From: Adiantum capillus-veneris
Lineage: Eukaryota > Streptophyta > Polypodiopsida > Polypodiales > Pteridaceae
DNA length: 64,000 bases
Assembly (NCBI GenBank): GCA_014529385.2
Contig: CM043966.1
Span: 99,398,087 to 99,462,086, forward strand
Direction: 5' to 3'
Part shown: in pieces, positions 9,920 through 21,262 of the stretch
Position numbering within the stretch: position 1 is the stretch's first letter
Layout: each line of letters opens with the position of its first letter
Made by a program: the position numbers and the translations under genes
Notes under the pieces: model-generated
Told to the model about the DNA's origin: nothing
Database searches by the model: none
Seen by the model: the letters and a program-made list of their open reading frames with translations, nothing else

Positions 9920-10441
9920 TGATTGATTTCCAAAAATGGATCAAAAAATATAGTGGATTTGGAGATCCATATGACCATCTAGCAAGCTTTAGGTAGGTAC
10001 CAGGAGCAGAGAGAATAACAGACTTCCATACTCAGTTCAAAGGGTTTGGAATGACTCTAAAAGGTAAGGCTAAAACTTGGTTTCATACCATACCTACAGA
10101 ATCCATTATAGATCTACCAATATTGACTATGACATTTTTTGTTGCTTGTTCAATAATGGGAATTGAGCATAGTATGGTCACACAAATCTATAACTTTAAA
10201 CCAAAACAAGGAGAGCTAGAAAGAAACTATGTAAGTTGCATGAGGAAATACATTGTCAGATGTTCGAAAGGGCTTACTCAATAAAGAGTTGCATGTCATT
10301 CTATATAGCAAGAAACATACAACCTGGGAAGCATGCACTCTAGATGCTATAGACTTGGGAGATAACTATATACACAGAGAGCAAAGCACACCACATCTCC
10401 TATGCCAGCATAGGTATGACCTATTGTGGCAGCTCCTATGA
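9920..10441 (+). pseudogene. Ty3 gag capsid region, decayed
   Basis: Reads 'FQKWIKKYSGFGDPYDHLASFR', a stop, then 'ERITDFHTQFKGFGMTLKGKAKTWFHTIP', then 'TQIYNFKPKQGELERNYVSCMRKYI'. This is the usual Ty3 retrotransposon gag block (capsid assembly). The same blocks occur in the minus-strand gag at 52434-52800 ('HFATQFEGFGLTLEDDAATWFDS', 'VSQIHRFKQKENESVRKASLRL'), so both are one family. A frameshift near 10255 moves the C-terminal part to another frame. Confidence 0.85.
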
Positions 10442-11190
10442 ATTTTATCAAAGACATACTCAAGCATATGAATGATATGATGAGAACCATGCAAAGGATG
10501 CCAATGTGAGGGATAGGACAAGGTCCACCACAAGGTAAACCTATGAGACAAGCCAATCCATCTAAATGGTGTGCTATCAAGGGTAAATGGACAAACCATG
10601 AGATGGATGAGAGCTATTACAAGCCTAAATATGATGGAAATGTACAAATATGTCCCAATGAGACAACAAGGGTAACCAATGTATAGGTATCCACCTAACA
10701 TGGGAAAATTCAGAGGCCATCCATGACCATGGAGAGACCATGGCTAGTGTTAGGTCAACAACCACCTCTACTAGGAAATAATGTTGTGCCAGTCAAGTAA
10801 ATACTTCCTAAAGGACAAGTGGAAGAGCAAGCACTAGTGCTAGTTATGCCATACAATGAAGCTAGTCTGTCATTTGTGGTAGTGGAAGACGATGGTATAC
10901 TCACTCAAATCCTAACATGGTAGAACCAGTTTATCAGGCACCTCCATAGGTAGCACAGGTTTAATTTATTGCAAATCAGGAGCTAAACTGCCCATAGTGA
11001 AACAAATGCCAAAACCAAGAACAAGGAATTGCCATAATTGTGGTTCGAATTACCATTGGAAAAATGATTGTCTAGAGCCAGACAAGAATGCTACGCTAGT
11101 TGAGGCTTATTGCATGCAATGCAGTAGAAAAGGTGGAGATTTTTCAAAATATTGTCCTAGGAATCTACATATAAAGGAAAAACGGTCATA
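10442..11190 (+). pseudogene. Ty3 gag C-terminal linker and CCHC zinc knuckle
   Basis: Broken frames carry 'WCAIKGKWTNHEMDESYY' (compare 'WCEIERKWMNHTEEECYY' in the minus-strand element) and 'LVLGQQPPLLG' (compare 'LGLGQQPPLLG'). At 10997-11190 'CHNCGSNYHWKNDC' is a complete CX2CX4HX4C knuckle. A second knuckle-like 'CMQCSRKGGDFSKYC' has lost its histidine spacing. The knuckle binds RNA during particle assembly. Confidence 0.8.
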
Positions 11191-11328
11191 ACAGTAGTAC
11201 AAGTCTTACCAACTAACTCATCAGAAGGACAAAACACTCAAGACTTTAGCCTCATACTTGGGTGAAAATGAAGACAAATAGTGTTATGCAAGGCCACAAA
11301 ACTAAATTGAGCAAAGAAGACTTTAAAT

Positions 11329-12300
11329 GTGGAGAATCTACAATCTATCATGTCGACACATATTGAATATACCATAACATTGGGTGAGTTGTTGAAGATA
11401 AGACTGCATTTGTGGACAGATCTACAAGGCACCTTAGAAAAAATGGGCATAATGAGATTAACCAAAGAAAATGTTGAAGAATTGCAAAAAGAAGAATCTC
11501 GGGGAAAATTTGTCAAATCTGTAATGAACAAGGTAGGAGATTAGTGTGAAAGGAACGAAGGGAACACAACTCTTTTGATACAATATAATGATGTAGCAAC
11601 TATGGTTATTCTAGACAGTGTAGCAAGTATTTCCATTGCAAATGCAAGAAATTTGGGAACCTTGGAGAAGGCCTATAATTAGCAAGACATGGATGAAACT
11701 ACAATTGGTAGATTGACATGTTGAAAAAACCATGGGATTATTAGAAAATGGGATAGTCACCTCATGAGGGATTGACTACCAATACACTTTTGCCATTGTA
11801 GATTTTGAACAAAAATTGAACTATGAAATCATCTTGGGATGATCGTTTATGAGACAAATACAATTGATCCAAGATTGGGGGAATGATAATCTATACCTAA
11901 ACAGGCTGGATCAATTACACGAGTAAACTTGAAAGACCACTCATACAAGGATGTCATGAAGACATCAATCCAAGAGCTGGATTTAGAGACATCAGCCAAA
12001 ACTAAACCGCCATCAACCAAAACTAAATCGCCATCATGATTGAATAAAGACACATCAATTTGGATGTGTGAAGCTTCAAAGGTTAGTTTATGATGAGAGG
12101 ATTGCATCTTGGATTGAGATAAGAACGACACTAATTATATAATAGAATCCTTTTCGAAACATTTGTTTGAGCCATTTGAGTGGAGTCAAATTTTGGCCAC
12201 CATGGATGTATGTATCAAAGAGTCTATGCCCACCCTATTTTGCGACAAAGAGGGATATGACATTGTTCCCATCCAGATGGTGACAATTGAACTTTTGGAT
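11329..12300 (+). pseudogene. Ty3 retropepsin (protease) region, decayed
   Basis: Contains 'GELLKIRLHLW', 'GNTTLLIQYNDVATMVILDSVASISIANA' and 'HSYKDVMKTSIQEL'. These align with the better preserved minus-strand copy at 49408-50604 (ILHSGAGVAIAT, HSYKDVTRTPVQEF). Here the catalytic triplet reads DSV instead of DSG, so Asp is kept but the Gly is lost. The conserved tail 'SQILATMDVCIKE' and 'CDKEGYDIVP' is at about 12175-12270. Many stops; not functional. Confidence 0.75.
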
Positions 12301-12984
12301 GAACAATAAGTTTTCTCAGATCAGTATTACGATGCCATAGGTGAGCTAGAGAAGGAAACCCTTACTATTAAGGAATCCAATTTTGAAAAAGAGCACGTGA
12401 GAGCAAAACTACTATTGAAGGGAGGGAAGAAAACGTGCTTTGAATTCTCCAATCAGCATCAGAGATGTCAGCAAAGACATCGTAAGAAATAAGAGAATAA
12501 TTTGAAAAGAAACCAAAATGTACCAAAAATAGGAGGCAAAACTCAAATTTTGATGATGGTTGATACTGAAGATTGTATCGAGGATAAGATCATTGGTAGA
12601 TACCTCATCTTAGAAAATTAAAAGAATGTGAAACAACAACCCAAAACAAACAAAAAATAACCAAATAAAGGAAGCTTCCATCATAAACACAGAGCAAAAA
12701 GCTAAGTGCGGGGAGCTGAAGAGAACCTTGAAGGAGTATGGACCACTGAAATGGAATTTGATAGCAAGAAACTAGGGTCTATCAGTGTTCCATCACATTA
12801 CAAAAACTATACTCTGTAAGATCAAAGGATGATAGTGGAGCAACCGATGAGACATCCTAAGGAATGTGGAAAGTCCCTTGAGGGCCCGAAGAATGCCAAG
12901 AAGATTGACCTAGCAGAACAAAGGGAAGAACCAAACCAGCCTACATAGTTACATACTTGTCTCAAGAAGATGAAGAAATCCTGA
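12301..12984 (+). other. Ty3 protease-RT linker region
   Basis: Weak, broken frames with short acidic/basic stretches. In this family a linker separates protease from RT; nothing more specific is supported. Confidence 0.4.
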
Positions 12985-13980
12985 TGAGAACTATGAAAGA
13001 GTATAGGGATGTCATTTCATAGTCATACAAAGATCTTAAGGGGGTAGCTTCTGAAATTTGTCAATACACAATTCCTATGAGAGATGATGCCAAGCCAAGT
13101 AGACAAAGACTCTACATGTACAATGAGACATTTGCCAAAAAGATAAAGGAAAAAATAGAGAAACTCAACGAAGTTGAGTTCGTCTATAAAATAGAACACA
13201 CTGACTAGGTGTCACCAATTGTGATGGTACCAAAGGAAAATGGGAGACTTAGCATGTGTGTGAATCTCAAGGTGATGAACACCGCAACCGTACGAGATAA
13301 ATATCCTCTTCCCATCAAGAATCATGTTTTAGAGTGAGTAACTGGAAAAGAATCTTATAGCTTCTTGGATGGATTTTTTGGTTACAATCAATTATCCATT
13401 GATCCTAAAGACAAGCACAAAATGGCTTTTGCCATGGACTAGGGGATATTTTTTTATAGAGTCATGCCTTTTGGGTTGACCAGCGCACCAATAATATTCC
13501 AAAGGATAATGAGCCATGCATTCAAAGAATATATGAGAAATTTCCTAAAACCTTACATGAATGATCTTTGTGTGCATAAATAAAATAGAGAAGACCATTT
13601 TGAGCACCTCAAAGTGTGTCTGTGAGGAATGATGTCTATATAGGATTCATCTAAATCTCAAAAAATGTGTATTCATGGTTAGACAGGGTAAGATTCTTGG
13701 ACATATAGTCTTGAAAATGGCATTGCAATCGATATGGAAAATATGGTACTAGTTGTTGAGATACCTAGGCCAACAAATGTTAAATAACTTTAGACATTCC
13801 TGAGACATTGTGGATATTATCATAGATTTATCTACATGTACACAGTCATTGCTAAACCCATTTACAACCTTATCACTCACTTTGAATGGACTAAATAGTG
13901 TGAAGAATCATTTTAGAAGCTTAAACAAGCTTTGCCTTTAGCACCAATATTGAAGATACCATAATGGAATGAAATTTTCC
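12985..13980 (+). pseudogene. Ty3 reverse transcriptase, decayed
   Basis: A nearly unshifted frame with about ten stops carries the RT order: 'KIKEKIEKLNEVEFVYKIE', 'VSPIVMVPKENGRLSMCVNLKVMN', 'SYSFLDGFFGYNQLSIDP' (motif A Asp kept), 'FFYRVMPFGLTSAPIIFQRIMSHAF', and 'YMND'. The last should be Y/F-x-D-D, so the first catalytic Asp is replaced by Asn. Stops fall at expected Trp/Gln sites ('HTD*VSPIV', 'MD*GIFFY'). The enzyme would have synthesised cDNA from element RNA in cytoplasmic particles; this copy is dead. Confidence 0.9.
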
Positions 13981-14235
13981 ATGTGCATGTGGATGCATCA
14001 AACTTTTTGCTATTGGTAGCATATTACCACAATCGGCAGAGGGGACAATGGATTTTCCTATCTCATATGCTATCTCACAATCGAACACATTGGAAAAGAA
14101 TTACATCATAACAGAAAGAGAAGGACTAGGGATGGTCTATGAGGTAAAGAAATTCAGGCATTACTTATTAGCTAATAAGTTTGTCTTCTTTGTGGACCAC
14201 CAAGCCCTACTTTATCTGGTTCATGAGCTATGAAA
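13981..14235 (+). pseudogene. Ty3 RNase H domain, decayed
   Basis: 'FHVHVDASNF' gives the first catalytic Asp. After a frameshift, an open stretch from 14048 reads 'DFPISYAISQSNTLEKNY', 'TEREGLGMVYEVKKFRHYLLANKFVFFVDHQALLYL', holding the Glu and the second Asp of RNase H. It directly follows RT, as in all Ty3 elements. Confidence 0.88.
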
Positions 14236-14520
14236 AACTGATAGGATTGTGAGATGATTTTTCATCCTACTTGAGTTTGATCTTATGGTTGTAAATTAAG
14301 AATGACACCACACATCAATCATAAGATCACCTTTCAAGGATCCTTTTAGGAGAACCTCCCAATGGAGTTGACAATGATTTGCTGATGCTTATCTCTTCTT
14401 AGTTGAAATGATTCCAAAATGGTCAGAAGATCTTTCCTCTTTGATGACCATAGCTCAAGTAGATTCACAAAGTATGCTTCCAATCGTACCATGATTGATT
14501 GAGCAATTGGCTATGTATTA
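14236..14520 (+). other. RNase H to integrase linker, decayed
   Basis: No protein-like frame longer than a few residues. Expected tether region of Ty3 Pol. Confidence 0.4.
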
Positions 14521-15310
14521 GTTGTTGGATGGAAGGCTATATCAGAAAAACAAGGATGGGATTCTACTTTTGTGTATAAGCCTTGAAGAACAAGCTAGCT
14601 ACTTAGATCAAGCTTATACAACAATGGTGGGAATCCATTTTGCAGAAGAACAAACTTTCCAACAATTGACATGGTTAGGATTTTATTGGCAAACTATGAA
14701 AAGAGATGTTTATGCCTATCTGAACAATTGTTCTTAGTGCAAGAAAAGAGCAGCCATACCACATGCAACTTTGTAACAAAAGTCCATTGCACCTAAGTGG
14801 ACTGGATATTTGGTGGAGTGCTTGACAAACAGAAAATTTATGGAAGACATGAGCAAACAAAGACAAAGAGCAACCAAACAGACTCGGCTAATTATACCAT
14901 GATTGACCAACGACTATATAAGTAAGGGAAGCACCAACATCTTAGGTTGTGTTCCAAATAAGATGAATATATTCCTATCTTGGAAGAAGCATTTGTAAGG
15001 CTAGAAAGGGGCCATTTCTCTCATGAAACCATACTAGAGCATATTGATGGCTAGTATATGGTGACCAACTCTATTTGCAAATGTGAAATAATTTGTCAAG
15101 AGATGTGACTCATGTCAGAGAGAAAAAATGTCGACCAAAGTGGATAGCATTTCATTGCAACCAATGATGGGAGCAAGAGCATTTGCTAAGTGGGGTATAT
15201 ACTTTGCTGGTCCAATACAATCACCTGCTTATAAAAATCAAGCACAATACTTTATTGTCGTGACATATCCATAAAGAGTTCACTCTAACATTGGGGCTGA
15301 TCAATTTGAA
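14521..15310 (+). pseudogene. Ty3 integrase N-terminal region with two HHCC-like modules, truncated
   Basis: The first module at about 14540-14740 is 'GIHFAEEQTFQQLTWLGFYWQTMKRDVYAYLNNC', with CxxC disrupted by a TAG, then 'IPHATL'. A spacer ('MSKQRQRATKQ') leads to a second module, 'HFSHETILEHIDG' and, after a frameshift, 'FVKRCDSCQREKM'. Then 'GARAFAKWGIYFAGPI' is the start of the integrase core. Relatives have Asp where this copy has Tyr (KWGI-Y-F), so the first catalytic residue is lost. Sequence leaves the integrase family at about 15295, so the rest of the core is missing. Confidence 0.78.
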
Positions 15311-15321
15311 TATCTTCATGT

Positions 15322-16229
15322 ATGAATTTTTGTGTTTGCATTCCCAACAAGCATATAAATGAAAATATAATACTAGGAGTTCCATGGATGCGTATATACA
15401 AAGCTATCCAGGATTGGGATAACAAAGTTCTCAAGTTAACAATTAAGGGTGGACAATTGCAAGTACCCTTTGCTTACAACAAACAAGAGTGGAAGGCTAA
15501 TATGTGAGCTTCTAAGTTGACAGATGGAAAAGTCAGCTAAACACCAGTGTCAATCACTCTACATAGAATCCATCCTCATAATGTAGCCATGCAAGGAACT
15601 AGAAAAGTTTGGGTATCAAAAGTTCAATTGTGAAATAACTCTAAGGAGATTCGGGTACCCAATCAATCGTTAATCCAACAACAAAAATCACCACAACCAG
15701 TTACACAACCCTGACCAAACAAGTCAAAGCAGTCACAATAGACTAAGAGGGTGTGGGTGCCAAAGAAGCACTTTGTATAAATGAAATCGGCCAAGTCAGT
15801 ATACAAGTGTTCACCAAAAGCTACTCCAAAGTCAAAGACACCAAGCAAAGTGGTCTACAATTGGGTACAAAAACTTTGGCAACCACAGCAACAACAACCA
15901 ACCTCTCTATAAACTAATCTAGCAAATACACATGGTTGCTAATCAAGAACTATCAAGGAACGAGCACAATTTCTCCAAGATCTACTCTTCAAGAGAGTTA
16001 ACCACCAGGATTCTTTGACATCAATAACCTTTGAGCAATTCTCTCAAGACCCTCCTTTTGCATCGCATCGAGTTTTGAATTGCATTGAGATCCATAGCAT
16101 AGTAGAGCCAATCATGGTTGTGCATAGTCACGACTTGAATTCCCATGCAGTGCACTACCCAGGCCACACCTTGTTGTTCTGGAGGACTCCACTTCAATGC
16201 AAACCTAAAAAAAAAAAAGATATTGGCTA
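15322..16229 (+). pseudogene. Decayed ORF with retropepsin-like start and KxVWV repeats
   Basis: One frame holds protein-like sequence across about 300 codons with roughly ten stops. It starts 'NENIILGVPWMRIYKAIQDWD', resembling the C-terminal IILG.PW block of a retroelement protease. Next come Gln/Lys/Pro-rich stretches with 'KVWVSKVQ', 'KRVWVPKKHF' and 'VVYNWVQKLW', a loosely repeated motif. It ends after a Lys run near 16205-16225. The type is unclear: a second retroelement joined to the Ty3 element is the simplest reading. Confidence 0.4.
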
Positions 16230-17299
16230 GAAAAGGGTAACGTTTGAATTAATTGTATGTTAACGTGTGATTTTTTTGCAATTCCATGAGGGATTCCCTT
16301 ATAAGTAAAGAGAATGGGGATGATGTAATATAATAACCCCTATGTGTGCATAAATATTGTAAATATCATTAAAAAAGCCAAAAATATTTTAATTCTCACT
16401 CTTTTTTCATGTTTTTTACGAAATTAGTGCTCAGATGGAGAAATGAAAGATACCTTGGTGATTATGAATAGGAGACAAGCGAGCATGTCAAATCTTGCTC
16501 AATTTTGATGATGGTGAAGGAAAGCCTAAATTGGGCCTGCGAAGCCTCGGGGGGTTCACTCTTAGACATGTAAGTTACCACATGAGTTCATGTGAATGGG
16601 TTTTTTAATTGTTGCCAAATTTTTAAATTTTAACAGGATTATATTAACAGAAGGGATTTTTTAATTGATTTTAGAGAAAACCCCATAAGTTTTTGAAGAA
16701 AAAGAGGTCATTTTATTACCTTAAGCACGTAAGTAAAGGGGTTTTTCTAATACCCATTGAATGCACTTTATATGAATAGTTTCTTAAAGGTGCACCCCCC
16801 AAGTGCAAAGCTTGATTTGGTGAAATTCTCAAAAACAGTGCAATCAATGTTCAAATGAGAAATTTTTCGAAAGGACAATATACTTCATAGTCTGATAGGA
16901 TTAACAAAGGAGTTTGAGAGAAAGTAAGTTGGGAAGCCCAAGTATGTATAGTGTAGGTAGGCCAAAATTATTCTCATTTATACTTTGGCTTATTGGCATT
17001 CTTGGGAGAGAGCACTTGAAGCCTACTTCACACACGCTTTCTGCCACTTCTAGCGGCCATCACACTACACAATCTTGCATGAGACATAAGGGGTAAGTTC
17101 CTAACCTACTAACAAGTATTTTTTATTGTAAGTTTTGGGTCGAGGTAGTCCAAAAAACCCCTAGGTTAGCAGAACCTTCTCGAAAGAGAACAAAAGAAAA
17201 AATGATTGTAGCGGCCAGTTGAGTGCACCAAACCCTGCCTAGCTTGATAGGGGGTATAGCAAGGACCTATAAAACATTCCCAAAGACCGAAATGACCAT
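16230..17299. other. Unclassified AT-rich DNA
   Basis: No sustained frame or recognisable repeat. It is the left part of the older DNA into which the 18-kb LTR element later inserted. Confidence 0.4.
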
Positions 17300-17473
17300 T
17301 TGACTCCGGGCTAGGGGAGTCTAGGCCTAGTGGTTAAGGTGAGGGGATTTAATTGCATCACAATGGTTCAACCCTTGAGACATGTGGGTGTGGGTGAATG
17401 GGTGCAATCCCATAAAACTAGTCAAAGTGAAGCTTCGAACATAAAAAAAAACTCAAATTTGGCCCGGAGTCAA
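17300..17473 (+). mobile_element. tRNA-related SINE-like insertion flanked by a 12-bp inverted repeat
   Basis: An A-box-like TAGGCCTAGTGGTTAAGG (17322-17339) and a B-box GGTTCAACCC (17365-17374) are spaced as in a tRNA-type pol III promoter. A body of about 75 bp and an A-run (about 17443-17452) follow. The whole is bounded by TTGACTCCGGGC (17300-17311) and its exact reverse complement GCCCGGAGTCAA (17462-17473). A SINE would normally have direct, not inverted, flanks. Call is moderate; one copy only in this window. Confidence 0.5.
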
Positions 17474-18134
17474 GTTATGACTTCATAGAAGGATTCCCCC
17501 TAGGTGTTATAACTAATTTACATGGATGGAATAAAAAGAAAAGCTCAATTGGGGACCCAAACACAAGAAATCTGTTCAAAAAACTACAAAGCGTCATTTT
17601 TGAGCTACGGCCTCAAATCTACTCCGAAGGGGACCAAATTTGACAAGGAAACTCCCTATGACCTATAGGACATGTTCACAAGCTTGAATGCTAGAAAATG
17701 ATCACTATCAAGTGTCGGGGATAAAACCACCAAAGTCAAGGGACCAAGTAAAGAGAAAAATCTCATGAGACCAAAATCAACTCAAATTACGACTAAAAGT
17801 TACTTACTAGACTTGTATAACAAGTGTATGTCATTAAATGATGAATTGGCCCAAGAATTTCAAGGAAGATAATAAGCGTGCTTATTACCTCTAGGCCTAG
17901 AATCAACCCCACTGGTTTTTTCATCATGAACCTTGTATACATGTTGCATCAAGGCCCTAAAGCCCCTCGCACATCAAAAATCACCTTTAGAATACTCACA
18001 CAAACAACAAATACACAAAAGCTTCCAATTTTCAAAACTTAGCCCAAGGGTACCACCTCAAATCCAAAAATGTGCAAAACCACATTCAGGGCAAGGAAGC
18101 ATCATGTCCAACCACCCCATGTCAAGAAAATGTC
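17474..18134. other. Unclassified DNA left of the LTR element
   Basis: No coding frame. Contains the palindrome at 17868-17889 and ends with the AAAAA target-site copy (18135-18139). Confidence 0.4.
17868..17889. repeat. 22-bp palindrome GATAATAAGC-N2-GCTTATTA
   Basis: Near-perfect inverted repeat. Close copies occur at 25941-25962 and 26236-26257, the other side of the LTR element. The three therefore lay within about 0.6 kb of each other before that insertion. Confidence 0.8.
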
Positions 18135-18432
18135 AAAAATGTAAGGTCCCTCCCTAAACCCTAGAGCCATTCAGAACTTTTTTCAGCCTAAAAAAGCAAG
18201 ACTGACAAAGAAGTCATACAGACAACGAGACTTTACTCCAGAATGAGAAGAGAAAGATATTTTGGATAAAAAATTATGTCATCCCTATATTTTTCCCAAA
18301 AAGATTAAGATTATTTTTATACTTCTTCATCAAAATCTGCGTGGGAACTGATCTAGATCGGGAACTGGGAGAAAAAGGGACTAACTTGATTGAAAGATAA
18401 AGTTAAGAGATAAGAACTAAGAAGAAAATTGG

Positions 18433-18630
18433 GGTCCAATAGGAATTAAGAAGAGAATTAGGGTCCAATAGCATTTGAGAAGAGCATTGTGGTCCAATAG
18501 GACTTAAGAAGAGAATTGGGGTCCAATAGCATTTGAGAAGAGAATTAGGGTCCAATAGAAATTGAGAAGAGAATTGAGGTCCAATAGGATTTGAGAAGAG
18601 AATTGGGGCCCAATAGGAATCGAGAAAAGA
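18433..18630 (+). repeat. 29-bp tandem repeat, 7 copies (left LTR)
   Basis: GGTCCAATAG recurs at 18433, 18462, 18491, 18520, 18549, 18578 and (as GGCCCAATAG) 18608, each preceded by AGAGAATT. The same array is at 22374-22560 in the right LTR. It lies just upstream of the TATA region, where LTR enhancers usually sit. Confidence 0.95.
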
Positions 18631-18977
18631 ATACCCACCATTTCCCCCTCTCCTTTATAATTTTACACACACATATTGCTAAGCTACTTGCATACTTGCC
18701 ATGCTCAAGATTAGGCTTAAGTAAATCAAGGTTTCCATTAAACCTTGCTCTTGCTCTCTCCCTCTCTTGAAGGCCAAACCCTTCAGGGTTTTGTGAAGAA
18801 GCTCCTCTCTCCTTCCTCTTCATCCTAAATCCCTTTCCTTCTTCCTTGAGCCTCACATCTCTTCAAGAAGGACTTCAACCCCACTTCCCTCTTGTTTAGA
18901 GGAGGTAATCTTCATTTCTAGTAGGATTAATTAACCCATGTGTTTGAATACTAGGAAGGTTTATGTGCATCATTTTG

Positions 18978-19485
18978 GGTTTAAGCTTTAATGGTAACCT
19001 TGGAATTAGGGTTAAGTATTAATGGTATCCATGCATCATAAATTTAAGCTTCAAACATAGATTTGCACTCGTAAACTAAGCTTTAATGGTAACTTTGCAC
19101 TTAGGTGTAAGCTTTAATGACTACCTTGTACTTTTAGGTTTAAGCTTTAATGGAAACCTTGCAATTAGGGTCAAACGATAAGAGTATCTATGCATCATAA
19201 AGTTAAGCTTCAAAGGTAGATTTGCTCTCGTAAGCTAATCTTTAATGGTAACTTTGCACTTAGGTGTAAACTTTAGTGACTACCTTGTATTTTTAGGTTT
19301 AAGCTTTAATGGAAACCTTGCAATTAGGGTTAAGTGATAAGAGTATCTATGCATCATAAAGTTAAGCTTCAAAGGTAGATTTGCTCTAGTAAGCTAAGCT
19401 TTAATGGTAACTTTGCACTTAGGTGTAAGCTTTAGTGACTACTTTGTATTTTAGGTTTAAGCTTTAATGGAAACCTTGCAAAATT
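18978..19485 (+). repeat. 159-bp tandem repeat, about 3.2 copies (left LTR)
   Basis: GGTTTAAGCTTTAATGG starts at 18978, 19137, 19296 and 19454. Each unit contains several smaller AAGCTTTAATGG and ATGCATCATAAAGTTAAGC blocks, so it is itself built of diverged sub-repeats. Copies in the right LTR start at 22931, 23090, 23249 and 23406, and resume after the MITE at 23952. Confidence 0.93.
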
Positions 19486-20277
19486 AGGACGCTCACCCTC
19501 TGGAATGGTTCTACTAGAAATAGCTTCAGCAATTTCTTGGGTATGAGTTGAGAAAAGAAAAGGACCTTTAAAAGGAAGACTCCAGATGGTATCGAGGCAA
19601 ACCTTGGAATGAGGGATAAACTGAACAAGCAAGAACAACCTTGCGGAGAACCCAGGATCTCGTGTCCTTTTGATACAGTAGTATCGAGGGCCAAGTCTCA
19701 GAGCCTATGTAACCATAGCAAGTCGGGTATTTTTGCAAAAATGGTCTCTACCCCAGAGAGCCACTCTTGGGAGATGTCGCCATGTCTTCCATATCGTCTG
19801 GCCGACACAAGAATTTGGCTGAGGAAAGAGGAGATCTTTGTATCGCTCTAAGACTATCTTTTAACTGTCTCATTTGCACTCTGCAAGTGAGAGATGCATA
19901 CAGGAAGAACCAAGTCTTCTTGCCAAGACGCCATCAAATAAGAAAATGACTAAGTTACAAGAGAGTGAAGATCGCAAAAATAAGAGGAGAACAAGTGCTG
20001 ATAAAGAAGAGATTACCAGCAGCTTATAAAGAGGAAGTAGCGTATTGAAGAAGCCACAAATGCAATGAATTATTCACGAAGATAACTTATTAACAAAAAA
20101 ACATTTCCCATGACTCCAATATTATATTAGCAAATTTTTGGAGATGAAGAAATGTAAGAGAGAAGTCAAGTTCAAAGCGTTAACAAGAAGTTAAGTCGCA
20201 AGACATATCCAAGAAGTTTCATCAATTACGTATTTTATTCGAGTTGAGGACATCTCTTTCTTTTTTTGTTGGGGAGA
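19486..20277. other. Internal segment of the LTR element, no recognised coding
   Basis: TGGTATCGAGG near 19588 could be a Met-tRNA-type primer binding site, but it is not next to a defined LTR end. Bases 20245-20278 (GAGGACATCTCTTTC..TTGTTGGGGAG) closely repeat 22031-22060, the polypurine-type segment before the right LTR. Confidence 0.4.
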
Positions 20278-21262
20278 GATGCTGCCTTCAATAGACTCAA
20301 AGACCTCTTGACCAGCGGTCCTGTCCTCATCAACCCTGACTAATTTACTCCTTAGATCTTCTTTACCCGAGGAAGTTCAACAAGAAATTCAGGTAGACCC
20401 CTATTTTAGACTCTTCTGCAAGAGATTCAAGCTCAGAACCCGAGGGAACACTTAACTGACTATACCTTAGCAGAGGGTCTTCTTTACTACCTGGAAAGAT
20501 TCCGCCCCTAGATATTCCTTAGATGAAGTGGGAATGTCTGAGTATGGACTTTGTCACTAGTATTTCAAAGACAATTGGAAACTATGATTCTATTTTTGTC
20601 GTAGTAGATAAGCTCACTAAGGTGGCTCATCTAATTACAGCCAAGCAGAGAGTCACCGCCATCGACATAGCCCAAGTATTTGTCAAAGAGGTAGTAAGAT
20701 TACATGGAATCCCTGCAAGAATCATCAGTGATCGGAATGCCAAAATTACTTCTAAGTTTTGGCAAGCCATGTTTCGATCTCTGGGTACCCAGCTGGGAAT
20801 CTCAACTCAGCTTATCATCTGGAGACGGATGATCAAACTGAGCGAGTGAATCAAGTCATTAGAGATATGCTTCGAGCATAATGCAACCAACAGCCCCAAC
20901 AATGGATCGAGTTTCTTCCCCTAGTTGAGTTTGCTTATAAATTGCAGCCTCGGAATATCAGCCTTTAAAGCCTTGTATGGTCAGGAATGTTTAGTCCCTC
21001 TTCGATTAGCTGACCCAGCTCTTCCTGTTCATGTCGCTAAGTCTATCCTAGAAGAGATGGATCATCAACTTCTAGTCATTAGAGACAACATGAAGAGAGC
21101 TAGTGATAGGTAGAAGATCTACACTGATCTTCACCGCTCCGCTAGAAGCTTTAGCAAAGGCGAACAAGTCCTCTTCAGAGTCAAACCCAAACGCAGCTCC
21201 TTAAAGCTAGGAAAATTTCGTAAGCTAGCATTCAAATATTGTGGACCTTTTGGAATCAAATC
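20278..21262 (+). pseudogene. Ty3 RNase H tip and integrase, decayed
   Basis: Starts 'AFNRLKDLLTSGPVLINPD' (RT/RNase H connection), then 'LTDYTLAEGLLYYLERF'. From 20523 the integrase core follows: 'LSMDFVTSISKTIGNYDSIFVVVDKLTKVAHLI' (first Asp), 'VVRLHGIPARIISDRNAKITSKFWQAMF' (second Asp). After a frameshift near 20815 come 'DDQTERVNQVIRDML' (the catalytic Glu) and 'WIEFLPLVEFAY'. The C-terminus has 'FRVKPKRSSLKLGKFRKLAFKYCGPFGI', the GPY/F module. All three catalytic acids are present but in different frames. No chromodomain was recognised after it. Confidence 0.88.

Larger units (their letters stand above)
18140..19485 (+). repeat. Left LTR, 3'-truncated
   Basis: Aligns with 22067-23440 of the right LTR, including the seven 29-bp repeats and the 159-bp repeats, then diverges at about 19486. 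Relative to the right LTR, about 12 bp containing the TATA box are missing near 18636, so this copy lacks the apparent promoter core. Confidence 0.85.
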
